Assembly: GCA_050329975.1 (NCBI GenBank)
Contig: JBHJOG010000081.1
Coordinates: forward strand, 1 to 20,452
Direction: 5' to 3'
Length of the DNA: 20,452 bases
Origin: CALKHQ01 sp050329975
GTDB lineage: Bacteria; Pseudomonadota; Alphaproteobacteria; CALKHQ01
The position numbers and the translations under genes were made by a program. Below the pieces are notes generated by a model. That model searched no databases, was not told the origin of the DNA, and saw nothing but the letters and a program-made list of their open reading frames with translations. This document shows, piece by piece, positions 12,724-19,289 of the stretch. Numbering within the stretch: the first letter of the stretch is position 1; every line of letters begins with the position of its first letter.

Positions 12724-14235
12724 TCAGGTACGGTTCCGCGCAAACGGCATCGCCGCCGCCAGCCCGCGCCGCGCGGCCGGAACGCTCAGGACGACGGTCA
12801 GGACACACGCCAGCATGAGGCCGGCGGAGATCGGTCGGAACAGGAAGGGCTCCAGGCTGCCGTTGGACAATGTCAGCCCGCGGCGCAGGTTCTTGTCCAG
12901 CAGGTCGCCGAGGATGATGCCGAGCACCAGGGGCGCGAGCGGATAGTTCATCCGGCGCAGAAGGAAACCGACGATGCCGAAGCCGACCATGACCCACACG
13001 TCGAACAGCCGCTGGGAGATCGCGAAAGGACCGATCACGCAGAGGACGAATACCACCCCCATCAAGCGCTCGCGCGGCACCCGCAGCACCAGAATGAAAA
13101 GCCGGGTCAGCGTCAGCCCGTAGGCCGTAATGGCGAGCGTGGCGAACAGCAGCATGACCACCACGCCGTAGACCACCTCCGGCTGCTCGATCATGATCGT
13201 CGGGCCGGGTCGGACCCCGTGGATGAACAGGGCCGCGATCAGCACCGCAGCCGGCGCCGAGCCGGGCACGGCGAGCGTCAGCGCCGGGATCAGCGCGCCG
13301 GGCACGACCGCACTGTTCCCGGTTTCGGCGGCGGTCAAGCCCTCGAGCGAGCCCTTGCCGAACCGGTCCTTCTCCTTGCTTGTCCGCTTGGCGGCCGCAT
13401 AGGAGGCCCAGGCGCCGATGTCCTCGCCGACGCCCGGAATGATGCCGACCGTGGTGCCGATCAGACCCGAGCGGCCGATGGTCCGGCGATAGCCCCACAG
13501 TTCCGACAGGCGCGGGAGGATGCGTTCGCCGGTCGACTTGGTGATGAGCTGCGGCCGGCGCGAGGCCATGACCGTCAGCACCTCGGCGAAGCCGAAGGCG
13601 CCGACCATCGCGGGAATCAGCTGGATGCCGCCATTGAGCTCGGGCATGCCGAAGGTGAAGCGGACATGGGCATGGATGCCCTCCATGCCGACCATCGCCA
13701 CCATCAAACCAAGGATTCCTGCGATATAGCCCTTGACCGGATCGCCGCCGGCGGTGAGCTGGCCGGAAATCAGTACGCCGAACAGCGCCAGCCAGAAGAA
13801 CTCGTAGGAGCCGAAATCGAGCGCCAACTCGGCGAGAATCGGTGCGAAAAGGGCGAGCAGAACCAGTCCGACCAGGGTACCCAGTGCGGAGCCCGAGGTG
13901 GCGAGCGCCATCGCCTGGCCGGCGCGGCCGGCGCGCGCCAGCGGGTAGCCGTCGAGCGAGGTGGCTGCGCTTGCCGGCGTACCCGGGATGTTGAGCAGGA
14001 TCGCGCTGCGCGAGCCGCCGTAGATCGCGCCGACATACATGCAGATCAGGCTGAGGATCGCGCTCTCGGTGGGCAGCTTGTAGGTGAGGGTCGTCAGCAG
14101 GGCGACGCCCATCGTCGCGGTCAGTCCGGGCAGTGCGCCGACCATGATGCCGAGCAGGGTAGCCCAGGCGACGTGGACCAGCGACTCCAGGGTCGCCAGC
14201 CGCAGGAACGCATCGCCGAGCAGGGAGAGGTCCAT
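12724..14235 (-). CDS. tctA: Tripartite tricarboxylate transporter large membrane subunit TctA
   Basis: This 503-residue protein is the large (about 12-helix) permease subunit of a TTT secondary transporter, which imports carboxylates with a periplasmic binding protein. The family signature is clear: HVAWATLLGIMVGALPGLTA near the N-terminus, GVALLTTLTYKLP, then IPGTPASAATSLDGYPLA with GRAGQAMALA, and the second GIIPGVGEDIGAW repeat of the internally duplicated fold. Length and motifs are normal for TctA. The ATG at 14235 follows GGGGGA, and tctB ends 12 nt upstream, so the two are translated from one mRNA. Substrates of TTT systems range from citrate to terephthalate, glutamate and sugar acids. 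Here the linked sugar-type enzymes suggest a sugar acid or other polyol-derived carboxylate. Confidence 0.95.
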   Translation of the reverse strand: MDLSLLGDAFLRLATLESLVHVAWATLLGIMVGALPGLTATMGVALLTTLTYKLPTESAILSLICMYVGAIYGGSRSAILLNIPGTPASAATSLDGYPLARAGRAGQAMALATSGSALGTLVGLVLLALFAPILAELALDFGSYEFFWLALFGVLISGQLTAGGDPVKGYIAGILGLMVAMVGMEGIHAHVRFTFGMPELNGGIQLIPAMVGAFGFAEVLTVMASRRPQLITKSTGERILPRLSELWGYRRTIGRSGLIGTTVGIIPGVGEDIGAWASYAAAKRTSKEKDRFGKGSLEGLTAAETGNSAVVPGALIPALTLAVPGSAPAAVLIAALFIHGVRPGPTIMIEQPEVVYGVVVMLLFATLAITAYGLTLTRLFILVLRVPRERLMGVVFVLCVIGPFAISQRLFDVWVMVGFGIVGFLLRRMNYPLAPLVLGIILGDLLDKNLRRGLTLSNGSLEPFLFRPISAGLMLACVLTVVLSVPAARRGLAAAMPFARNRT

Positions 14236-14247
14236 CGTCGTCCCCCG

Positions 14248-14733
14248 TTACGGCAGCCGGACCAGGAACAGCCTCTCGAACACCACCGTGACGACGGCCG
14301 CCACCAGTACGGCCTGCACCAGCGCCGTGCCGAGCCGGATCAGCCGCCGCCGCGCCGGTGCGTCTCGCTGCCATTCGAAGGCGGCGATGAACAGGAAGAC
14401 GAACAGGCCGGTCGCGATTTCATAGGGAATTCGGCCGACGAGTCCGACCGCATAGCCGACCGTCAGCAGCAGTGCGAGGCCGATCGCCCGCCAGGAGAAA
14501 CCGTCATCCGCTGCATCGGCCGGGGCCCGCACCTGCCGCAGTGCCCGAATGGCCAGCGCCAGCGCCGCCACTACCAGCGCGATCCCGAGCGCGGTCGGCA
14601 CCAGTCCCGGGATGCTCGCCGGGTGGATGTTGCGGATCTCCAGCCGGTCCATGCCGAGGCCGCCGACGGTCATGGCGGCACCCAGGGCAATCAGCACGAG
14701 CCCGGTGAACAGGTCGGCCTTGGCGGACCCCAT
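14248..14733 (-). CDS. tctB: Tripartite tricarboxylate transporter small membrane subunit TctB
   Basis: This 161-residue protein has four predicted transmembrane segments: LFTGLVLIALGAAMTVGGLG near the N-terminus, VPTALGIALVVAALALAIRA, AIGLALLLTVGYAVGLVG and a C-terminal pair around FVFLFIAAFEWQR and VQAVLVAAVVTVVFERLFL. Size, topology and position between tctC and tctA identify the poorly conserved small TctB subunit, which pairs with TctA in the inner membrane. The ATG at 14733 has a strong Shine-Dalgarno GGAGG (complement of 14741-14745, 7-nt spacing). The 67-nt gap from tctC contains a strong hairpin. Confidence 0.92.
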   Translation of the reverse strand: MGSAKADLFTGLVLIALGAAMTVGGLGMDRLEIRNIHPASIPGLVPTALGIALVVAALALAIRALRQVRAPADAADDGFSWRAIGLALLLTVGYAVGLVGRIPYEIATGLFVFLFIAAFEWQRDAPARRRLIRLGTALVQAVLVAAVVTVVFERLFLVRLP

Positions 14734-14762
14734 GGCTGCGCCTCCATACGCTCAGGTGCGAG

Positions 14763-14792
14763 AGCCCCTCTCCCGCGGACGGGAGAGGGGCT
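14763..14792 (-). repeat. Strong intercistronic hairpin between tctC and tctB
   Basis: A perfect 13-bp stem with a 4-nt loop: 14763-14775 pairs with 14780-14792 (AGCCCCTCTCCCG and its complement). It lies just after the tctC stop and before the tctB ribosome binding site, with no T-run, so it is more likely an mRNA-stabilising or attenuating element than a full terminator. Such an element would favour high binding-protein expression over the permease subunits. The CCCTCTCCCG palindrome type is a common dispersed intergenic repeat in GC-rich proteobacteria. Confidence 0.65.
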
Positions 14793-14800
14793 GCAGCGGG

Positions 14801-15820
14801 CTACTCGATCTCGCTCATTGTCTCGCAGTCGATGCCGATCTCGGACGGGTCCAGGACGGCCTCGTTGCGGTCGACGCGGGCGCAGGCCTCGGAGATCGCG
14901 ACCGGCATCGCCCGGGCGCGGGCTTCCTCGCCGTAGCTCGGGTCGAAGAAGGCGCCCCGTTCGACCGAATAGGTCTCCAGCGCCTCGGAGGTCATCACAT
15001 GCTCCGCCCACACCGCGTCCATGGTGTCGTAGACCTCCTGGGGAGCGCCGACCGGAATCAGGATGCCAAAATAGTCGGGCGCCAGGGGCATGTCGGGCAG
15101 CCAGTCGGTGACCGATGGGATCGGGTCGATGCCCTCGATCTCCAGCGGCTGCGCGCTCAGCGCAGCCAGCGGCCGCAGCCGGCCTCCGCGGATCATTTCC
15201 GACTGCTCCACGGCCAGCTGGGTGGTGGCGACCGCTTCGCCGCTGGCGGTCGCGATGACGGCCGGATTGCCGCCGTCGTAGGAGATCATTCGGGCATTGA
15301 TCGGCACCTGCTCGTTGATCGCCGCGAGCGCCATGCCGCCGGACGAGTTGACGCCGGCAGTCGCGACCGTGACGTCCTCGCCCGCCTGCATCGCCTCCAG
15401 CAGCTGGCCGAAATCCTGGTAGGGGGAATCGACGTTGACACTGACCACCGGCACATTGGCGACGTGCAGGTAGAGGCGATAGTCGTCGATCCCGGTGTTC
15501 TCGACCAGGCCGACCACAGCGTAGGTGGCGTTGTTGGCGATCGCGTTCGCCGTCCAGGTGTAGCCGTCGCGGGGCGCGTCGAGCACCGCCTGGGTGCCGA
15601 TGCCGCCCGAGGCGCCCGGCTGGTTGACCACAACCACGCTCTGGCCCAGCGCTTCCTCGATGATCGGCGCAACCACGCGGGTGACCTGGTCGGTCGAGCC
15701 GCCGGCAGCCCAGGGCACGATAATCTGGATCGGGCGGTCGGGCTGCCATTGGGCGGAGGCGGGGCCGGCCAGGGCAATGCCGGCCAGCAGAGTGCCGGCA
15801 AGGATCGTCAGTCTCGTCAT
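14801..15820 (-). CDS. tctC: Tripartite tricarboxylate transporter substrate-binding protein TctC (Bug family)
   Basis: This 339-residue periplasmic solute-binding protein has a signal peptide of 23 residues ending GPASA, cleaved before QWQPD. The mature protein opens with RPIQIIVPWAAGGSTDQVTR, the Bug/TctC signature in which the PWAAGGSTD loop helps hold a ligand carboxylate, followed by VVVVNQPGASGGIGT and APRDGYT, both typical of the family. It delivers the substrate to TctAB. The ATG at 15820 was chosen for the signal peptide and a good Shine-Dalgarno (GGAGG, complement of 15827-15831, 6-nt spacing); the frame is open upstream to 15982 but without signal. It is the first transporter gene, 98 bp after the sugar isomerase gene, so it may share that transcript or have its own promoter. 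Confidence 0.95.
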   Translation of the reverse strand: MTRLTILAGTLLAGIALAGPASAQWQPDRPIQIIVPWAAGGSTDQVTRVVAPIIEEALGQSVVVVNQPGASGGIGTQAVLDAPRDGYTWTANAIANNATYAVVGLVENTGIDDYRLYLHVANVPVVSVNVDSPYQDFGQLLEAMQAGEDVTVATAGVNSSGGMALAAINEQVPINARMISYDGGNPAVIATASGEAVATTQLAVEQSEMIRGGRLRPLAALSAQPLEIEGIDPIPSVTDWLPDMPLAPDYFGILIPVGAPQEVYDTMDAVWAEHVMTSEALETYSVERGAFFDPSYGEEARARAMPVAISEACARVDRNEAVLDPSEIGIDCETMSEIE

Positions 15821-15879
15821 CACGTTCCTCCACTGTTCAGTCGTCGGGTTTCGACGTTGGATCGCATTGGCCTTGGCAT

Positions 15880-15904
15880 CCGCCGGCGCGATCGGGACCG
15901 GCGG
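15880..15904 (-). repeat. Hairpin between the isomerase gene and tctC
   Basis: CCGCCGG (15880-15886) pairs with CCGGCGG (15898-15904) across an 11-nt loop, shortly after the stop of the isomerase gene. No T-run follows in the transcribed direction. A small second dyad CGTCG/CGACG is at 15842-15856. They may mark partial termination or processing between the enzyme genes and the transporter genes; chance pairing in GC-rich DNA is possible. Confidence 0.3.
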
Positions 15905-15918
15905 GGCTGTCTGGCCCC

Positions 15919-16743
15919 TCACACCATGGTGGCGCATCGCTCCACAACCGTACGCAGGACCTCGTCTGCATCGCGCTTCCACCAGGTCTCGGCGGAGAAG
16001 ATCTCGACCTCGACGCAGCCGTCGAAGCCCTGGGCCTCGAGCAGCGCACGGATCGCCGGAATGTCGATCACGCCGTCGCCCATCATGCCGCGGTCGAGCA
16101 GCAGATCGCGGGTCGGGACCAGCCAGTCGCAGACGTGGAAGGCGAGCAGCCGCTCATGGCCGGCGCGCGCGATCTCGGCGGCGAGGTCAGGGTCCCACCA
16201 GACGTGGTAGACGTCGAGCGCGATTCCGACGCCCTGGCCAAGCGCGTCGCAGATCTCGTTGGCGTGCCGCATCGTGTTCACGCAGGCGCGGTCGGCGGCG
16301 TACATCGGATGCAAGGGCTCGATCGCGAGCTTCATGCCGGCCGAGCGGGCATAGTCGAGTGTCTTGCCGATGCCGTCCTCGACCTGCCGTCGGGCCAGGG
16401 CAAGGTCCTTCGAACCGGCGGGCATGCCGCCGACGACCAGCACCAGGCAGGCGGCCCCGATGGCGACCGCCTCGTCGACCGCTCGCCGGTTGTCGTCGAG
16501 CGCTGCCTGGATGCCAGCCGCGTCAGCGGCCGGGAACATGCCGCCGCGGCAGAGCCCGCTGACCTGCAGGCCGTGGTCGGCGATCATGCGCGCGGCTTCG
16601 CCGACGCCGCACTCGACCAGCTTGTCGCGCCATGGTGCAATGCCGCCGATGCCATGACGGGCGCAGCCTTCGATGCACTCGCGCAGGGTCCACTGCGCCC
16701 GCACGGTGGCGGTGTTCAGCGAGACCCGTGCCGCGTCCGGCAT
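15919..16743 (-). CDS. Sugar phosphate isomerase/epimerase (xylose isomerase-like TIM barrel)
   Basis: This 274-residue protein is of the AP-endonuclease-2/xylose-isomerase-like superfamily, a metal-dependent TIM barrel that isomerises or epimerises sugars, keto-inositols or hydroxypyruvate-like compounds. Barrel metal ligands are visible in order: Glu in LAIEPLHPMY, Asp in GIALDVYHVWWDPD, His in LLAFHVCDW, and Glu in VEVEIFSAETWW near the C-terminus. The Trp-rich end (FSAETWWKRDADEV) is typical of one subgroup encoded beside Gfo/Idh dehydrogenases. The ATG at 16743 follows the stop of the DUF993 gene with a 3-nt gap, so the pair is translationally coupled. The precise substrate is unknown. 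Because it sits between a dehydrogenase and a transporter, a catabolic sugar-acid or cyclitol pathway is the best inference. Confidence 0.88.
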   Translation of the reverse strand: MPDAARVSLNTATVRAQWTLRECIEGCARHGIGGIAPWRDKLVECGVGEAARMIADHGLQVSGLCRGGMFPAADAAGIQAALDDNRRAVDEAVAIGAACLVLVVGGMPAGSKDLALARRQVEDGIGKTLDYARSAGMKLAIEPLHPMYAADRACVNTMRHANEICDALGQGVGIALDVYHVWWDPDLAAEIARAGHERLLAFHVCDWLVPTRDLLLDRGMMGDGVIDIPAIRALLEAQGFDGCVEVEIFSAETWWKRDADEVLRTVVERCATMV

Positions 16744-16746
16744 CGT

Positions 16747-17940
16747 TCAGCGTCCGAGGCCGTGCACCGCCAGCACGCGCTTCATGCGCGCTGCCGCGTT
16801 CTCGGGGTCGGTGAACAGCCGCGCCTGGTCTGCCAGCCGGAACAGCTCCGAGAGGTGGAGCAGCGAGCGCGCGCTTTCCTGGCCGCCGACCATGGTGAAA
16901 TGGTCCTGGTGGCCGTTGAGATAGGCGAGGAAGACGACGCCGGTCTTGTAGAAGCGGGTCGGCGCCCGGAAGATGTGCCGGGACAGCGGCACCGTCGGCT
17001 CGAGAACGGCGTCGTAGGTCGCGCGGTCGCCGGCGGCCAGGGCGTCCAGGCCGGCGGCAGCCGCCGGCGCGATCGCGTCGAAGATGCCGAGCAGCGCATC
17101 CGAATAGCCCTGGTCGTCGCCGGCGATCAGCGCGGGGTAGTTGAAGTCGTCGCCGGTGTACATCCGCACGCCGGCCGGCAGCCGGCGGCGCATCAGGATC
17201 TCCTTCTCGTCCGACAGCAGCGACACCTTGATCCCGTCGATCTTGTCGGCGTGGTCGCCGAGGACGGCGAGGCAGACCTCCATCGCCTGCATGTGGTCGG
17301 CCTTGCCCCAGTAACCGGCGAGCGCCGGGTCGAACATCTCGCCCAGCCAGTGTATGATCACCGGCTCGCGGACCTGAGACAGAATCCGGTCGTAGACCGT
17401 GGCGTAGTCGTCCGGGCCCTTGGCGGCGGCGGCGAGCGCGCGGCTCGCCATCAGGATGATCCGGCCGCCGAGCGCCTCGACCGCGGCGACCTGCTCCTCG
17501 TAGGCGGCGATGATGGCGTCGAGCGACAGGTCCGACGAGGGCGCCAAATGGTCGGTGCCGGCTCCGCTGGCGACGAGCGGCCCATCTTCGAGGTCGCGGG
17601 CGAAGTCGCGGGCGGCGTCGAGTGAGCGGCGGATCAGCTCCAGGGACGCGGTCCAGTCCAGGCCCATGCCGCGCTGGGCGGTATCCATCGCCTCGGCAAC
17701 GCCGAGCCCAAGCGACCACAGGTGCCGGCGATAAGCGATGGTCCGCTCCCAGTCGATGGCGACGTCGAGCCAGGGATCGCAGTCGGCCAGCGGATCGGCC
17801 ACCACGTGGGCGGCGGAATAGGCGACGCGGTTGCGGACGGCCCTGCCGGAGGCGACCGGCAATGCCGCCGGCCCGAGCGTGTACGGCGCGACCGTGCGGT
17901 CGGGGAGGGGGAGGTGGATGGTGGTCATCATGCGGCTCAT
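16747..17940 (-). CDS. DUF993 family protein (dihydrodipicolinate synthase superfamily aldolase-like)
   Basis: This 397-residue protein matches the DUF993 family, which has the TIM-barrel fold of the dihydrodipicolinate synthase/N-acetylneuraminate lyase superfamily. Those enzymes make or break C-C bonds through a Schiff-base lysine. The likely lysine is Lys238 in DGIKVSLLSDEKE, preceded by the barrel strand EPVIIHWLGEMFDPALAGYWG (starting near 192) and followed by MYTGDDFNYP (260-269). Members are typically encoded with a Gfo/Idh oxidoreductase and a sugar isomerase, as here, and are thought to act in sugar or cyclitol catabolism; no reaction can be assigned from sequence. The start is taken at the ATG at 17940, two nt after the Gfo/Idh stop; ATGs at 17931 and 17928 are close alternatives. 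It is the second gene of the catabolic operon. Confidence 0.87.
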   Translation of the reverse strand: MSRMMTTIHLPLPDRTVAPYTLGPAALPVASGRAVRNRVAYSAAHVVADPLADCDPWLDVAIDWERTIAYRRHLWSLGLGVAEAMDTAQRGMGLDWTASLELIRRSLDAARDFARDLEDGPLVASGAGTDHLAPSSDLSLDAIIAAYEEQVAAVEALGGRIILMASRALAAAAKGPDDYATVYDRILSQVREPVIIHWLGEMFDPALAGYWGKADHMQAMEVCLAVLGDHADKIDGIKVSLLSDEKEILMRRRLPAGVRMYTGDDFNYPALIAGDDQGYSDALLGIFDAIAPAAAAGLDALAAGDRATYDAVLEPTVPLSRHIFRAPTRFYKTGVVFLAYLNGHQDHFTMVGGQESARSLLHLSELFRLADQARLFTDPENAAARMKRVLAVHGLGR

Positions 17941-17942
17941 GC

Positions 17943-19088
17943 TCAGGCCTCCAGCGCCGGCACGTCCAGCCAGCGCCTCTGTTTCCAGCTCTGCAGGCCC
18001 AACTCCGCGAGCTGGACCCCGCGCGCGCCCGACATCAGATCGTAGCTCCAGGGCGCGTCGTCGACCACGTGGCGGAGGAACTCCTCCCACTGCGCCTTGA
18101 AGCCGTTCGGGTATGGCTGGTTGTCCGGCACCTCGACCCAGTCGCCAAAGAAGTCCATCTTCTGAGGCTCGTCGGGGTTCCAGACCGGCTTGGGCGTGTT
18201 GACCCTGGACTGGGTACGGCAGGCATGGAGCCCGGCCACGGCCGAGCCGTGCGTTCCGTCGACATGGAACGTCGCCAGGTCGTCGCGGCGCACCCGGGTG
18301 GTCCAGGAGGAATTGGCCTGGGCGATAATGCCGCCCTCGAGCTCGAAGGTGGCATAGGCGGCGTCGTCGGCGTCGGCGTCATAGGGCTGACCGCGCTCGT
18401 CGACCCGGGTCGGAATGTGGGTGGCGCCGAGGCAGCTCACCGCCTTGACGGTGCCGAACAGGTTGTCGAGCACATAGCGCCAGTGGCAGAGCATATCGAG
18501 AATGATGCCGCCTCCCTCGCCCTTGCGATAGTTCCAGCTCGGCCGCTGCGCCGGCTGCCAGTCGCCCTCGAACACCCAGTAGCCGAATTCGATGCGAACC
18601 GAGAGGATGCGGCCGAAGAAGCCGGCGTCGCGCAGCATGGCGAGCTTGCGCAGGCCCGGCAGGTAGAGCTTGTCGTGGACGACGCCGTTCTTCACGCCGG
18701 CGGCGCGGGCATGGCGGGCGATGGCGAGCGCGTCGTCGAGGGTCTCGGCGATCGGCTTCTCGCAATACACGTGCTTGCCGGCGTCGATCGCCTTGCTCAA
18801 CAGACCGGCCCGCAGCTGGGTCGAGGCGGCATCGAAGAAGATGCGCGCGTCCGGGTCGGCGAGCGCCGCGTCGAGGTCCATGGTCCAGCGCGCGATCCCG
18901 TAGCGGTCGGCTAGCGCCTCGATCTTGCCGGGATTGCGGCCGACGAGGATCGGTTCGATCGGGACCCGCCGGCCGTCGGCCATCGGCGCGCCGCCCTGCT
19001 CGCGGATCTGCAGGATCGAGCGAATCAGGTGCTGGTTGAGCCCCATCCGACCGGTGACGCCGTGCAGGATGATGCCGAGCTTGTCCAA
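17943..19088 (-). CDS. Gfo/Idh/MocA-family NAD(P)-dependent oxidoreductase
   Basis: This 381-residue sugar or cyclitol dehydrogenase of the Gfo/Idh/MocA family acts in the cytoplasm. The N-terminal Rossmann domain starts at once with LGIILHGVTGRMG (4-16). The cofactor-linked motif CEKP is at 109-112, and the catalytic region GGGIILDMLCHWRYVLDNL (192-210) holds Asp198 and His202. The second domain is the usual open beta sheet. I place the start at TTG 19088 because GGGAGG (complement of 19098-19103) lies 9 nt upstream and the Rossmann strand begins immediately; the ATG at 19121 would put that RBS inside the coding sequence and add an Arg-rich tail (MQRARRGRLPS). It is the first gene of the catabolic operon, followed by DUF993 after a 2-nt gap. 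The substrate is unknown; a 3-keto or inosose type is typical of the family. Confidence 0.9.
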   Translation of the reverse strand: MDKLGIILHGVTGRMGLNQHLIRSILQIREQGGAPMADGRRVPIEPILVGRNPGKIEALADRYGIARWTMDLDAALADPDARIFFDAASTQLRAGLLSKAIDAGKHVYCEKPIAETLDDALAIARHARAAGVKNGVVHDKLYLPGLRKLAMLRDAGFFGRILSVRIEFGYWVFEGDWQPAQRPSWNYRKGEGGGIILDMLCHWRYVLDNLFGTVKAVSCLGATHIPTRVDERGQPYDADADDAAYATFELEGGIIAQANSSWTTRVRRDDLATFHVDGTHGSAVAGLHACRTQSRVNTPKPVWNPDEPQKMDFFGDWVEVPDNQPYPNGFKAQWEEFLRHVVDDAPWSYDLMSGARGVQLAELGLQSWKQRRWLDVPALEA

Positions 19089-19130
19089 GCTGGGAAGCCT
19101 CCCTCTTCGTGCCCGTTGCATGCCGGGCTA

Positions 19131-19149
19131 TTAACCGTCCGTTTAGTTA
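19131..19149. promoter_or_regulatory. Candidate operator (imperfect dyad) downstream of the -10 of the catabolic operon
   Basis: TTAACCGTCCGTTTAGTTA is AT-rich at its ends and has imperfect dyad symmetry: AAC and GTT (19133-19135, 19141-19143) around CGTCC, with outer TAAC and GTTA arms (19132-19135, 19146-19149). It begins right at the -10 of the predicted promoter and covers the probable transcription start of the Gfo/Idh operon, where a repressor would block transcription. The binding protein is not known; the TetR regulator in this window is one candidate. Confidence 0.4.
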
Positions 19150-19178
19150 TTTTTCCTGCCATCGGACCGGGGAGTCAA
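19149..19178 (-). promoter_or_regulatory. Predicted sigma70-type promoter of the Gfo/Idh-DUF993-isomerase operon
   Basis: On the minus strand TTGACT (complement of 19173-19178, five of six -35 consensus bases) is followed by an 18-nt spacer and AAAAAT (complement of 19149-19154, four of six -10 bases). The region is markedly AT-richer than the surrounding DNA and lies about 60 bp upstream of the TTG start. It should drive the catabolic block leftwards. Confidence 0.5.
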
Positions 19179-19217
19179 GGGCCTTCGGCCTCGCAAGCCG
19201 GAAGCGGCGACCGGCCG

Positions 19218-19262
19218 ATTGGTTCGATTTGGTATCGCCATCGCTTTAGGGTTTGAACCAAT
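19218..19262. promoter_or_regulatory. Inverted repeat upstream of the GMC oxidoreductase gene
   Basis: ATTGGTTC (19218-19225) and GAACCAAT (19255-19262) are perfect 8-bp inverted arms separated by 29 bp. An overlapping direct near-repeat TTGGTTCG / TTGGTATCG follows the left arm. The repeat lies just before the GMC gene (start 19290, or alternatively 19263). It is plausibly a pair of regulator half-sites controlling that gene, the divergent operon, or both. No clean -35/-10 pair was identified for the plus-strand gene. Confidence 0.45.
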
Positions 19263-19289
19263 ATGCGGCGACATTGTAGCTTCGCCGCC

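Noticed and set aside
14763..14792. Intrinsic terminator at the tctC-tctB hairpin
   Set aside because: No T-run follows the stem in the transcribed direction, and a termination here would cut off the essential permease genes.
12472..15111. Open frame of 879 codons on the plus strand opposite tetR, tctA and tctB
   Set aside because: It is antisense to genes with clear family motifs. Its translation is rich in His, Gln, Arg and Asp with no domain, as expected from the complement of G/C-biased codons.
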